DNA of 64,000 nt from Enchytraeus crypticus (taxonomy: Eukaryota; Annelida; Clitellata; Enchytraeida; Enchytraeidae), in contig CAJHZI010000423.1 of the NCBI GenBank assembly GCA_905160935.1, forward strand, positions 981,001 through 1,045,000. Reading direction: 5' to 3'. The notes beneath the pieces were generated by a model. The model made no database searches and was not told the DNA's origin. It saw only the letters and a list, made by a program, of their open reading frames with translations. Position numbers and translations under genes: made by a program. Shown piece by piece: positions 50,524 through 59,587 of the stretch (within the stretch, counting starts at the first letter, position 1; each line of letters starts with the position of its first letter).

Positions 50524-50605
50524 ATAATAATAAAAGTTTAACGTCCGTTTCTTCATCCAGGGATGATGTCAGGACGTCAATTCTAACAGCACTTCAGTGC
50601 CGTTG
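50524..50605 (-). mobile_element. SINE family E, 5'-truncated
   Basis: Short minus-strand copy with GACGTCCTGACATCATCCCT, GATGAAGAAACGGACGTTAA and a short TTA tail. It lies about 100 nt before the acceptor of precursor coding exon 1. Confidence 0.68.
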
Positions 50606-50737
50606 CTCCATTGTTTTTCTTTACGGTGAATTTAACATTTAGTATTAAATCTTAGTATTAAATATCTATTAAATATGATGCAAGTGGTAATTACAAGAAA
50701 ATTCTATTTCAGAAGAAAACTCTAACAAAGAATCAGG

Positions 50738-50831
50738 ATGAAGATAATTGGCTGCTTGAGATTGGAGGAAACACTCCTTGTATTAACTGCGGTATTTCTG
50801 ATCGCTAGGGGCGCTCCGCTCACCGCACAAG
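50738..50831 (+). CDS. Precursor gene coding exon 1 (signal peptide)
   Basis: The exon opens after the acceptor TATTTCAG at 50705-50712, leaving 25 nt of 5' UTR before the ATG. It encodes residues 1-31 plus one base and ends at donor GTTGGG, a weaker than usual donor. Phase 1. Confidence 0.78.
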
Positions 50832-51751
50832 GTTGGGAAAAAATAATGTTTACCTGGATAAAGACATTAATTCTTGTTAGAAGACATCAGTACAATAGCC
50901 GATGAATAATATCAAAGGTTCTTGTGCTTGGAGAGTTATTTACGCATCAGTTGCTAATGTAATTTCTTGATTTATTTTGTTTTCCGTCAGAATTCTCAAG
51001 GCATGGAGTTCTGAAGGATTAAATTTCAAATCAAAATCAAATCAAACCATTTTATTGCAGACACATACAGGTCCATATAAAAAAGGAAAAAATGAACACA
51101 AAGAAAGAAAATTTTAGATGCAACTAATTTAACTAAATACTCTAGATATTTATCACAAGTACAGACAATTATTGTTCAAAACCAACCAGTAAAGAGGGAT
51201 ACTTAAGTAAGCATATGAAACATAGACACCATAGACACAGCCACAAATTTATTGATTAGAAAATAAAACTTTTCAGCTCATGCTTTCAGTTTCATAGCCT
51301 GATTAGTGTTGGTATTAAATATTATTTGTATAATGCCGTGATTTACTAATTGATATGCCACTTTTACAGAAAAAACACAAAATATTGAAAGCGCTGTAAA
51401 TACATCCAAGTCAGATACCAGTCAAAAATCAGAAGGTAAATATCATTTTTCTTCTTAAGAATTAAAGTTGAATCTTTAATGTTGCTTTATTTCTCATCGT
51501 GTATCTATTAGTATCAGTAGATATCCGTAGAGACCAGGTAAACAATTACTGCCTCCATTTCTTCATCATTACCTTAGCAATAGCAAAACACTACCGCTTT
51601 CATTTCCTCTCTTTAAAAACTATAGATAACACCGCTAACGCTATGCAGTCTACATAATTCATTAACTAGTCAATTGTGAAATGGCTGAAGACAATCAAGA
51701 ACCAACCAGTGAGTGAAAAGTAGTAGTAGTAGTAGTAGTAGTACTAGTAGT

Positions 51752-51801
<50 letters not shown>

Positions 51802-54800
51802 GAACCATGAACATTTATTTGTAACTGAATCAAAATATACACAAAGCGCATACAACGAGACAGAATATAGACAGTATTAATACTTACGATGAGTGGGGTC
51901 CAGTCGCATCAGTAAATACCTGCCGCCTTGTTTTAAACGACAGATAAAACCATCAAGTCAGAATCTATTGCAACAACACCGGCGGCACCCAAGACGGTAG
52001 CCAAGTCTCCTGAAGTGGCTGAACCTCCAGAGGTCACGCCTAGTGGAGCTGTCCAGAAGAGGTCCAGAGTCCCAGTCCTAGACACTCAGATGCCAATTGA
52101 TCCGGTACAAGATGTAGCGAACTTCGAGGAAATGAATCAATTGAGAGATTTCGAGGGAGATGTTGCTGGATCGATCAGAGATGATGACTACTATTTGAGA
52201 GCCATTATGTCGGATCCTCAGCTCGTCAGAGATATCATGGAGGAGGAGACCAGACTCAGGGTAAGAGACTAGTAAAAAATTCTCAATCCTTTCCTAACTA
52301 GAGTCCGGATTGACGGAGGCGCGTTCTAATAAATTACACGTAGATATATATAAAGCATAAAGCTAAAAGTTAACGACAGTTTCCTCACTCGAAAGCAATG
52401 TCAGTGACGGGAGAGCCCTGGACTTGACAGGATTTGAACCCCGACCATACTGATCCGCGGTCGAGTACCTTATAGACTTCGCCACTGGCTCCAGCCAATG
52501 GAGATGACTTTTCAACTTGCCGAGCTAATTATCATAGTTTGATCAAAATTTCTATTATTTCGGAACTATAAAAAACTTTAGAAACAAAGAAAGACATATT
52601 AGCATTCAGTACGTAAAACATAAATTACCGATCCTACTTCATGCTTTTACGATAAAAACGGAAATATTGTTGTGACTAATTATACTAAGTATGAATTATA
52701 TGATATACATTGTATCAATATCATTAAATATTAATAACATTATCATTAACATTGCTACAAAATTTAAACGAATGGAAAAGTCTCAAATAGGTTATTGGCT
52801 GGTGGTGTGGTGTAGGACAGAGAGGATTTGAGACAGTCTATTTATATCCCGAACCTGGTTAAACTGGGATTCAAGGGAGGATTATGATGATGATGATGAT
52901 TAATAACACTATCACTAAACGAATCATTGAATGCAGGAGTTCCAGCAGGTACCTCCAGAGATGGACGTGGATTTGAAGCCGTCCTCTATGGCTTGGTATC
53001 TCCTCGCCACTGGAGACATCGAGGGCGTGAATAGGATGATCTACGCTCTCGTTTCCTATGGAGCTGTTAGTACTTACTTATTTTATTATCTGGCTGCAGC
53101 CAGTGGCGGTGTCGGTTAGATTTTCGACCGCGGATCAGTATGTGATGGGTTCAAATCTTGTGCTCGCCCGTAACTGACGTCGCTTTTGAGTGAGGAAACT
53201 GACGGTAACATTAGCTTTAACAGTTTTACCAGCAACGAGAATTTCTATAGCGGTGTTATATACTCATTTCTTTATTCGTCAAAAACAGTCAGGATCAAGA
53301 TACATCACACCTACATATGTGCACACACATACACACATACGATCGTAGAACAATCAAAATGCATTATAAGAAATTTCTATAGCATTATTATGGGCGAAGT
53401 CCCTGACATTGCCCTATGACGAGGAACCGGACGCTAAATTCTTATTGATTGATTGATTGATTGATATTATGGCCAAGACTTTCGAGACTAATTGTAGGAA
53501 ACATTATGAGTACAATTTGATTGTAGAAGTTACGGAATTTAAAAAAGCAAATATTAATATTAAAAACAAGTTTATTAATACTTCTCAAGTAGCTTAAGAA
53601 TGAATTATTTTTTATACAACTTTTTCATCTAGAAAGTTAACATTAAAAACGTTTTGTAACAATAAAGCACCTAAATGAGAGGTTTAGCTGATTTTAGTAA
53701 GGGAATGGGAATAAGTTCTCAAAACGCTTGAGTATGCAAACAGTTATTTTTCTTTAAGTCTTGATAACAAAATAATTAAAAAATTTGATGCCGACAATTA
53801 CAAGAATAAGTACCTATATGCTTATTGCTTCGACAAATGTAATTATTACTGATAAAATTATTTATCTTAATCTCGTACTGATTAAAACTATTTAACTTAA
53901 TAAAATAAAATAAATTGATATTTATTCTGTGAACAGCTGAGCGTGGAAGAAGCACGTGACTACAGAATGGCAGTAGAGGAGGAGTTTGCACAACTAACTC
54001 AGGTTCTTCTTCTTCTTATTCCTCTAATGTCTCACTTCAACTTCCATTTCAATTCCCCGTGTTGTGTCCGGGTTGTTTGAAGATTAGACTAACCGATGAC
54101 TGCACGTGTCGTAGAAGACGACTAAAGCACTGAGATACAAACCAACGTCAGAAAGAGCATTCGGTTGGTGAACGCCTAGGCTCCAGAAATTTCTATATAA
54201 ATTTAATCCTGACACTAATTGAACTGAGATTCAAGGGACGATGATAATGAATGTTTCATTTCAACTACGAGTTAATTTCATTTTCCATTACGTCTATTTA
54301 CTAGTAATATATTTAGTATTTGTTTTAATGATTTATTCCTTTTTCTGCTTTGTTTTTCACATAAATATTATAGAAAGTTTAATTAGACCATTAAACGGTA
54401 TGATAATGAGCAAAGAAGATGGTTTAAGATATTATTGTGATATAACGTCATCTTGTGTGAAGCTAATTCAGTTTCTGATAATTAGAATAAAATTATGAAG
54501 AATAAAAGAATAAACAAAAAATAAATTACTAATAAAATGAAGAATTGATTGAACAGTCGACCGACAGTAACAGGACTCGAATACCAACTCAACAAGATCG
54601 ATCAACGAATCGACGGATTGATTGATTAGTGAACATTAAATTGATTGATTTTATCCAGACTGGTATGGGCGGCCTCTACCCCGTACAGTCCCCACAGAAC
54701 TACGCCGACGAGGTCGACTACTCGGCCGGCCTCCCATATCCCATCGGCATCCCGTCCTTCCCCCTCCCGGTCGAGTTGGACGGGACTCAGCCCGAGGACT

Positions 54801-57494
54801 ACCAGCTTAGCCTGCCGTCCTACCCCGCGTCATCGGCCGCCGAGCAGAGACTCGAGGACGAATATTACTACGACGGCGTCGTGAAGGAGCTGCTGGAGGC
54901 CATGGAGCGAGGTAAGAAAGCTGGTAAAGGAACTATAAAGTAAGCTAAAATGTAAACTTAGCATAGAAACTTCGGAATCACTAAATCATTCATCTGACAC
55001 TTAATTATTTTTTATTCAACTTCTTTATCTAGAAAGTTAACATTAAAAAAGCTAATGTTAACGTCAGTTTCCTCACTCGCAAGCGATGTCAGTGAATGGG
55101 CGAGCCCAGGATTTGAACCTCGCACATACTGATCCGCGGTCGGGTATCTTACCGACTTTGCCACTGGCTTCAGCCACGGTAAACTTAGAGGTAAACTTGG
55201 CGTCAGTCTTCCTTGCGGATAATCTCAATCGCTGACTAGCGAGCCACGTCCAAACCACAGCAAATTTTAATAGATATAAACGGTAGAATCCGCTATACTG
55301 TATGTTATATTGGTTATATTGGGCTGCCAACTAACATTATAATATGGCTCTCTGCAGGTGTGGCAAATTTTTTTAAAAATCTCGACGTCCCTGACATTGA
55401 TATATTATGGTGAGGAACCAGGCGTTAAATTCCAATTTATTGGTTGATAAAAAATCTTAACGTCAACGTAATTAGAGTGATATTGTCGTTCATGATAGCT
55501 TCAGACGCTATGAAGCAAAGATGAAACTGATGGGCCGACAAATCACTATTTACAATAAGTAAATCACTTATTGTTCAAACAGAGAACATTCTCGAGGAAG
55601 AGTCGAAAGAGAAAGACTCGCTGATCTCAGAAGAAAGCAAAGAAATACAAGCTTCACAGAAAAGCAGTGGCACTGAATCTACAAAACCCAAATCTTTAGA
55701 AGACGAACTAGAAGGTTTATACCAAGCACCCAAAGGAGAGGGGTCTAGAGGGGTTGGAGCCAACGCTGGGCCCCCCGATAGTGATATGACGGTGGAGGAA
55801 CAACTTGAACAACTTCTGGGGGGCAACCGTGTTTCATTGGGCCATTCTAACAACTCGGCAAAAAGTAAACAAAAACAAGGTAATAAGTTACTTTTTCTAT
55901 TATTTATATAGAGAAAGTAACAATAACAATAATAGTGTTACAAGAAAATAATATAATAATATATATTATATTATTATTATAGTGTAATCATCATCATCTT
56001 CCTTTAAATCCCAGTTTAACCAGAGTCGGGATACGAATAGACTTTCTTATCCATTCGCTTAATTTAATTTTAATTATTATTATAATTTAATAATAATTAT
56101 AATATTATTATATTATTTTGTAATTATAATTTGTTTTCCGTGTAGCTTTCAAGTCATTCCGTAATGAAAGCACACACAAGCAGACGAGCTGAGAGCAAGC
56201 TTTTTGTTAAGCTAAAGGACATAGGTTCAAAGGACCTGTTCGACTGTTTCTATAGTGTACAAGTGGTACTTATGCAGTCGTCTAAGTTAGAGTATGGAAT
56301 GTAACTAATTCATTGTACTAAAGACATTTTAGTCTTCATCTATTTATTATTCCTATATAAGCCCTATACTATTTATGTATTATTGGTAACCAGTTTATTT
56401 TTTATTCATCTATTTCATTTTCGTCCATTCGTCAGATTAGTCATTGGATGGTAACATGACAAAATTTTAAGAGTCAGATACATGGACGAAACGAAAATCG
56501 AACGGCCTGAACAGAGTGTAAAATGTAGGACATCACAGACATTAAAAATTAACAGTAGATTGTCTAATGGTTTTGAAATGGAGCGCTAAAACTCTTAGTG
56601 ATTATCACGGACGTTAATTCTACTATATTGTGTGTTCAACTTACAATGTGTGTTTATAATTACGACGCAAATAGAAAACGCACTTAAAAGTAAGCAGTAA
56701 AAATGTTTTTAAAAAATTATTTAATTCTCTTTAAAAAATTATGATTTTGTTAAAATGTTAAAACTTAAATCTGAAATTCTGTGGAGATGAAAACTGGACT
56801 CGAATAATATTTTAAAAATAGAGTGAACATGAATAATAAATGCAGCGAGCTAAGCTTCGCATGAAAGAGAAGATAAGTCCTAAGCTGGCATTTATTAGAA
56901 GTTAATTCTAGACTCTAAGGACAAGAATAACATTTAACTGCAACACTTAAATGCATTCTAATTGTCTCTCTTCCTAAATATTGCAATTTAGTAAAACTAA
57001 AGCTCTATAGATAAATTTAACAAGTGCATATGTTCATAAAACGAGTCAGAGACGGTCCGGCGGGATTTGTGCCTCGTGGTCTCCCACTAATAGAGCAAGC
57101 TTGCTACTAACTCAGCCACCAGCTTGAGAATGTCTAAAGTGGCGCTTCTGATAGCGTCTACTGCGTATCAAGATTCCGTCTCTGCTTGTAAGTTTCGTTA
57201 CTCTCCCGCCGTTTCTATTAATCCTTCTCGGAGGCAAAATCGACGTTAAGCCGGCCTTATAACCTTCATTTTCTTCAAACAGCCATATACAATTTGTGTG
57301 CAACAATAAAAATAACGATTTTAGTAAGGCCTATGCGTTTATTCCGGATTTTATTTTCAAGCAGCATAGACCTGTGATTATACATGTACGTGTAGAATAA
57401 AGCTTGTTCGTTTATTTCAGATAACAGAACAAAGTCACAAAAACCGGTCGACTTAAAAATCAACGAAAAGAAAGACAACGAGAAGAAAGCTTAA
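50738..57494 (+). CDS. Secreted prohormone/granin-like precursor, 431 aa, 8 coding exons, family not recognised
   Basis: Coding exons 50738-50831, 51370-51435, 51944-52260, 52937-53065, 53937-54002, 54659-54911, 55583-55879 and 57421-57494 join in frame (1296 nt) with GT-AG introns throughout. Residues 1-26 are a signal peptide: short N-terminus, a leucine/valine-rich core (LLVLTAVFLIA), cleavage near the ARGAP stretch. The remainder contains no cysteine. Residues 27-90 are a Lys/Glu/Ser/Pro-rich, probably disordered region ending in a dibasic Lys-Arg at 92-93. Residues 94-224 look helical and acidic (DDDYYLRAIMSDPQLVRDIM; WYLLATGDIEGVNRMIYAL). Residues 225-290 are rich in Pro, Tyr, Gly and Ser; 291-431 return to charged, low-complexity sequence with a lysine-rich end. 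Signal peptide, acidity, lack of cysteine and a single KR processing site fit a neuropeptide prohormone or granin-like cargo, but I recognise no named family. The exon chain is well supported; the function is inference. Confidence 0.82.
51370..51435 (+). CDS. Precursor gene coding exon 2
   Basis: 66 nt, phase 1 at both ends, so it can be skipped without shifting frame. Acceptor CTTTTACAG, donor GTAAAT. It encodes a polar Ser/Thr/Lys stretch, residues 32-53. Confidence 0.75.
51719..51804. repeat. (AGT)n and (GA)n compound microsatellite
   Basis: About 45 nt of AGT repeat followed by about 40 nt of GA repeat, in the intron after precursor coding exon 2. Confidence 0.9.
51944..52260 (+). CDS. 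Precursor gene coding exon 3 (contains the Lys-Arg site)
   Basis: 317 nt between acceptor AAACGACAG and donor GTAAGA, entering in phase 1 and leaving in phase 0. It encodes residues 54-159: a Pro/Ala/Glu-rich part, the dibasic KR at 92-93, then SRVPVLDTQMPIDPV and an acidic, probably helical run with DDDYY. Confidence 0.85.
52359..52497 (-). mobile_element. SINE family A in the intron after precursor coding exon 3
   Basis: Near full length, antisense to the host gene, with an extra GGACTTGACA next to the B box. Confidence 0.77.
52772..52902 (+). mobile_element. SINE family B in a precursor gene intron
   Basis: GAATGGAAAAGTCTCAAATA, CCCGAACCTGGTTAAACTGG, GATTCAAGGGAGGATTATGA plus (TGA)n, ending about 35 nt before the acceptor of coding exon 4. 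Confidence 0.72.
52937..53065 (+). CDS. Precursor gene coding exon 4
   Basis: 129 nt, phase 0 at both ends. Acceptor AATGCAG, donor GTTAGT. Residues 160-202 include SSMAWYLLATGDIEGVNRMI, the most hydrophobic, ordered-looking part of the mature protein and the likeliest conserved core. Confidence 0.8.
53096..53235 (+). mobile_element. SINE family A in the intron after precursor coding exon 4
   Basis: Plus-strand copy starting GCAGCCAGTGGCGGTGTCGG only about 30 nt after the donor site, with B box GGGTTCAAATC and a complete body. The only clear sense-oriented A copy in this gene. Confidence 0.77.
53262..53372 (-). mobile_element. 3' UTR fragment of LINE family 2
   Basis: Closely matches 30711-30828 (TTTATTCGTCAAAAACAG, then CACACACATAC and AACAATCAAAATG). 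Found in the intron between coding exons 4 and 5 of the precursor gene, so it is a severely 5'-truncated insertion or a shared 3' module. Confidence 0.65.
53388..53463 (+). mobile_element. SINE family F with (ATTG)n tail
   Basis: AGTCCCTGACATTGCCCTAT, then GACGAGGAACCGGACGCTAA and ATTCTT followed by four ATTG units. Only the shared block and tail remain. In the intron after precursor coding exon 4. Confidence 0.62.
53603..53649 (+). repeat. 47-nt segment duplicated between two precursor introns, copy 1
   Basis: AATTATTTTTTATACAACTT..TCTAGAAAGTTAACATTAAAAA, found again at 55002-55048 with only a few differences. Confidence 0.75.
53937..54002 (+). CDS. Precursor gene coding exon 5
   Basis: 66 nt, phase 0 at both ends. 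The acceptor is TGTGAACAG and the donor GTTCTT, again weak. It encodes an acidic amphipathic helix, residues 203-224 (LSVEEARDYRMAVEEEFAQL). Confidence 0.78.
54060..54250 (+). mobile_element. SINE family B with complete head, in a precursor gene intron
   Basis: Starts TGTTGTGTCCGGGTTGTTTG, has TGCACGTGTCGTAGAAGACG, CACTGAGATACAAACCAACG and TTCGGTTGGTGAACGCCTAG; part of the 3' body is deleted before GAGATTCAAGGGACGATGAT. Confidence 0.72.
54659..54911 (+). CDS. Precursor gene coding exon 6, strongly GC-biased
   Basis: 253 nt, phase 0 in and phase 1 out, acceptor TTTTATCCAG, donor GTAAGA. Residues 225-308 are a Pro/Tyr/Gly/Ser-rich segment (LPYPIGIPSFPLPVEL) followed by an acidic helix. By hand count about 71 of 84 codons end in G or C, whereas the next exon has roughly 40 percent. 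Confidence 0.85.
55002..55048 (+). repeat. 47-nt segment duplicated between two precursor introns, copy 2
   Basis: AATTATTTTTTATTCAACTT..TCTAGAAAGTTAACATTAAAAA; here the A-rich end runs straight into a SINE A. Confidence 0.75.
55045..55177 (-). mobile_element. SINE family A in the intron after precursor coding exon 6
   Basis: Near full length and among the best preserved copies (GATACCCGACCGCGGATCAG). Its 3' side abuts a 47-nt segment that is duplicated from another intron. Confidence 0.78.
55380..55446 (+). mobile_element. SINE family F with degenerate ATTG tail
   Basis: ACGTCCCTGACATTGATATA, then GGTGAGGAACCAGGCGTTAA followed by ATTTATTGGTTGAT. In the intron after precursor coding exon 6. 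Confidence 0.6.
55470..55545 (-). repeat. Interspersed repeat family D, degenerate
   Basis: AATTAGAGTGATATTGTCGT, CATGATAGCTTCAGACGCTA and GATGGGCCGACAAA. The weakest match, ending about 40 nt before precursor coding exon 7. Confidence 0.4.
55583..55879 (+). CDS. Precursor gene coding exon 7
   Basis: 297 nt, phase 1 at both ends. Acceptor GTTCAAACAG, donor GTAATA. Residues 309-407 are charged and low in complexity, with a repeated Leu-Glu-rich motif (SLEDELEGLYQ and TVEEQLEQLLGG) that suggests two short acidic helices. Confidence 0.85.
55986..56064 (-). mobile_element. SINE family B, 3' end, in the last precursor intron
   Basis: Minus-strand fragment: TATCCCGACTCTGGTTAAAC, TGGGATTTAAAGGAAGATGA, ATG tail. 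Confidence 0.65.
56065..57039. other. Last intron of the precursor gene, no feature recognised
   Basis: A/T-rich intronic sequence after a SINE B fragment; no open frame or family match. Confidence 0.5.
57040..57125 (-). repeat. tRNA-like sequence, probable SINE head
   Basis: Minus strand: GGTGGCTGAGTTAGTAGCAA (A-box-like) and GAGGCACAAATCCCGCCGGA (B-box-like, one substitution). No sound cloverleaf. In the last intron of the precursor gene. Confidence 0.45.
57421..57494 (+). CDS. Precursor gene last coding exon
   Basis: Follows acceptor GTTTATTTCAG after a 1.5-kb intron. It encodes the lysine-rich C-terminus, residues 408-431, ending in KKA and a TAA stop. The phase matches the preceding exon. 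Being short and polar, it is the least certain exon. Confidence 0.68.
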
Positions 57495-57722
57495 GGTGAA
57501 AGACTTCTAGGGTGACAAGGAGTGACATCGAAAGTGATATATTGAGGTAGATATCGCTCGTAACAACAAGAACGACAAAAACACAGCGATACAGAGTACG
57601 AGAGAGACAGAGTAAGAGAGAGAGAGAGAGAGAGAGAGATTGAAGGGTATGTAAGTAGACAGAAAACCGCTGAACAATTTCACAGACACAGAGCTTGAAA
57701 TAAACTTTATGCCATTACAATA
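57495..57722 (+). other. Precursor gene 3' UTR with AATAAA at 57699-57704
   Basis: Untranslated sequence from the stop codon to just past a canonical AATAAA about 205 nt downstream. It contains a pure (GA)n tract of about 28 nt, so the mRNA would carry a purine repeat. Confidence 0.55.
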
Positions 57723-59439
57723 TATTAATCATATGTATATACTATACAAAAGTCTATTATGTTACCAATTAATGAATTAGAAAGAATTTAACGTTCGTTC
57801 TTTGCCCAATCGAATTATAGAGTTGTCAGGTGTATAAATATGATATTCATTAGACGTTTATAGCGAAGGATCAATTAGATTATGCATAGTTAATTGCTAC
57901 ATTTCCTTTGCTGTGTAAATTACTAGCGTTGCTGATGGATATACAATACATCTTTAAAACTGCACCATCATGATACGAGCAGACATTAAAATGTATGCTC
58001 GTAAGACATTATATTATGTCTTAGTCTAATAAATGTCTCCAATGTCTGTGCAAAATGCTGGTTAGAATTTTCAAATAGCTCTGTGTCAAGTAGCTTAGCT
58101 GGAAGTGAATGGAACATCCGTGGGTTCGAATCCCGGATGATGAGATCAGAGAGTTAAATTTCGAAACTGCACAAATATGGTAACTTGAAAATTGACTATT
58201 GATTGCCTAATGGTTTGAACATTTAGTATTAAAAGTCATATTTTCAGATATCACCAGGGATGGAAATTTTACTATAATGTATGATTAACCTCTAATCTTT
58301 CTTAAAGGATAATAGTATGCATTGTATTGTATATTTCTGCCTGAGATATAGCATTCAATAGATGCACAGAATTACAGTATCGTAAATTATTGGGATGTAA
58401 ATTGTATATTATTCTGTTTTAGTTATTCGATTGAAGTGCACAGCAGTGAATTGCTGCTCTGAAAATTAAATATTTTCCCCAGTTCTTCAATTGCGCTAAT
58501 CCTCGTATTCCTCTTTATTGCTTTTATGGTTTGATGACGTCATCGTTACTAAATCATTCCAATATTTACATGGTAAGGCCATGAACTTGTGACTAGTAAT
58601 AAATTATATTATTAGCTTTTCATTACTATATTCATCAATATATTTCATCTTAAAATCCCACGAGTTAAGGCTGTAGATTAATCAATCGTATTCGTAACTT
58701 TCTTTAGTACCGCTGAGACAGTGTATAAAATGTTTTACATATAAGTTTGTATTTGATTACTGCTAATGCAGAGTTTAGATAAATAAAAAACTGTATAGGC
58801 CTACAGCTTATACTTACATACTGGCACACTTCATGTACGTAGAGTCAGGGGATTACTGGCCTAATATGCGTCATATATTTATTAATTCATGCAATAAATA
58901 TTGTAAATAATAATTTTTCCAATCTAGTATATATTTCAATGTTAATTTAACACTTTCTTGATTTTCAGATCGGCTGTATTTAAAAGCTTCAATATTAAAG
59001 GGGCCCTGAAATAATAATAAAACATTCGCCGTAAATTATGTAATTCAGGTTGAACTTAAACGTAGATTACTTAGATTATTTTCTCTCCGCCTGGCGTTTA
59101 AGCCGGCATTCGATTCCTAATTCGGTTAGCTAATTTAATCATTCTGAACATCCTAAATGTACATATACTGCTGAATTTTAACTATGGAGAGTAAAGCAGC
59201 TTGCTGATGGCTGCAATAATTCAGTAGCAATCAAGGATACTAGAGTTCCGGTCTTCAGGGGACGTCGCGTTGCCTAGGAACCAAGAAGTGTCTTTGACTA
59301 ATTATAAGTATTGTGCTGCATACATATTGTGGTTGCATGTTGCCGTGTAGACAGTCTGTTGTGTGCATTGATCTCGATATATCGCATAGATTCTTTCAGA
59401 AATTTTCAGGGTGTGTAAATAAAAATTGTATTATATTAT
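57723..59439. other. No gene recognised
   Basis: Apart from the armless tRNA-like sequence near 58.1 kb, A/T-rich DNA with stops in all frames. Confidence 0.45.
58088..58152 (+). repeat. tRNA-like sequence lacking the anticodon arm
   Basis: An almost perfect A box (TAGCTTAGCTGG) and a perfect B box (GGGTTCGAATCCC with pairing stem) are only about 20 nt apart, so D and T arms exist but there is no room for an anticodon arm. A tRNA pseudogene or SINE head rather than a tRNA gene. Confidence 0.5.
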
Positions 59440-59529
59440 ATATAAATATAAATATATGCATATATATATATATGTATATACATATAGGCCTACATGTATA
59501 TTATATATACATTCACATATACATGTAGT

Positions 59530-59585
<56 letters not shown>
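59440..59585. repeat. (AT)n microsatellites
   Basis: Several TA and TATACA blocks, the longest about 50 nt and perfect. Short frames here are artefacts. Confidence 0.9.

Positions 59586-59587
<2 letters not shown>

Noticed and set aside
51020-51200. Possible LINE 3' UTR (ATTTTATTGCAGACACATAC) in a precursor gene intron
   Set aside because: The A-rich and TTTATTG-like end resembles LINE tails, but no second copy in this window supports it.
54241-54498. 85-codon plus-strand frame with hydrophobic residues, membrane-like
   Set aside because: Starts in a SINE B tail and lies in an intron; A/T-rich DNA gives Ile/Phe/Leu-rich frames by chance.
55073-55330. 85-codon minus-strand frame
   Set aside because: Passes through a SINE A inside an intron of the precursor gene.
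55575-55853. 92-codon minus-strand frame
   Set aside because: Antisense shadow of precursor coding exon 7, whose plus-strand phases match both neighbours.
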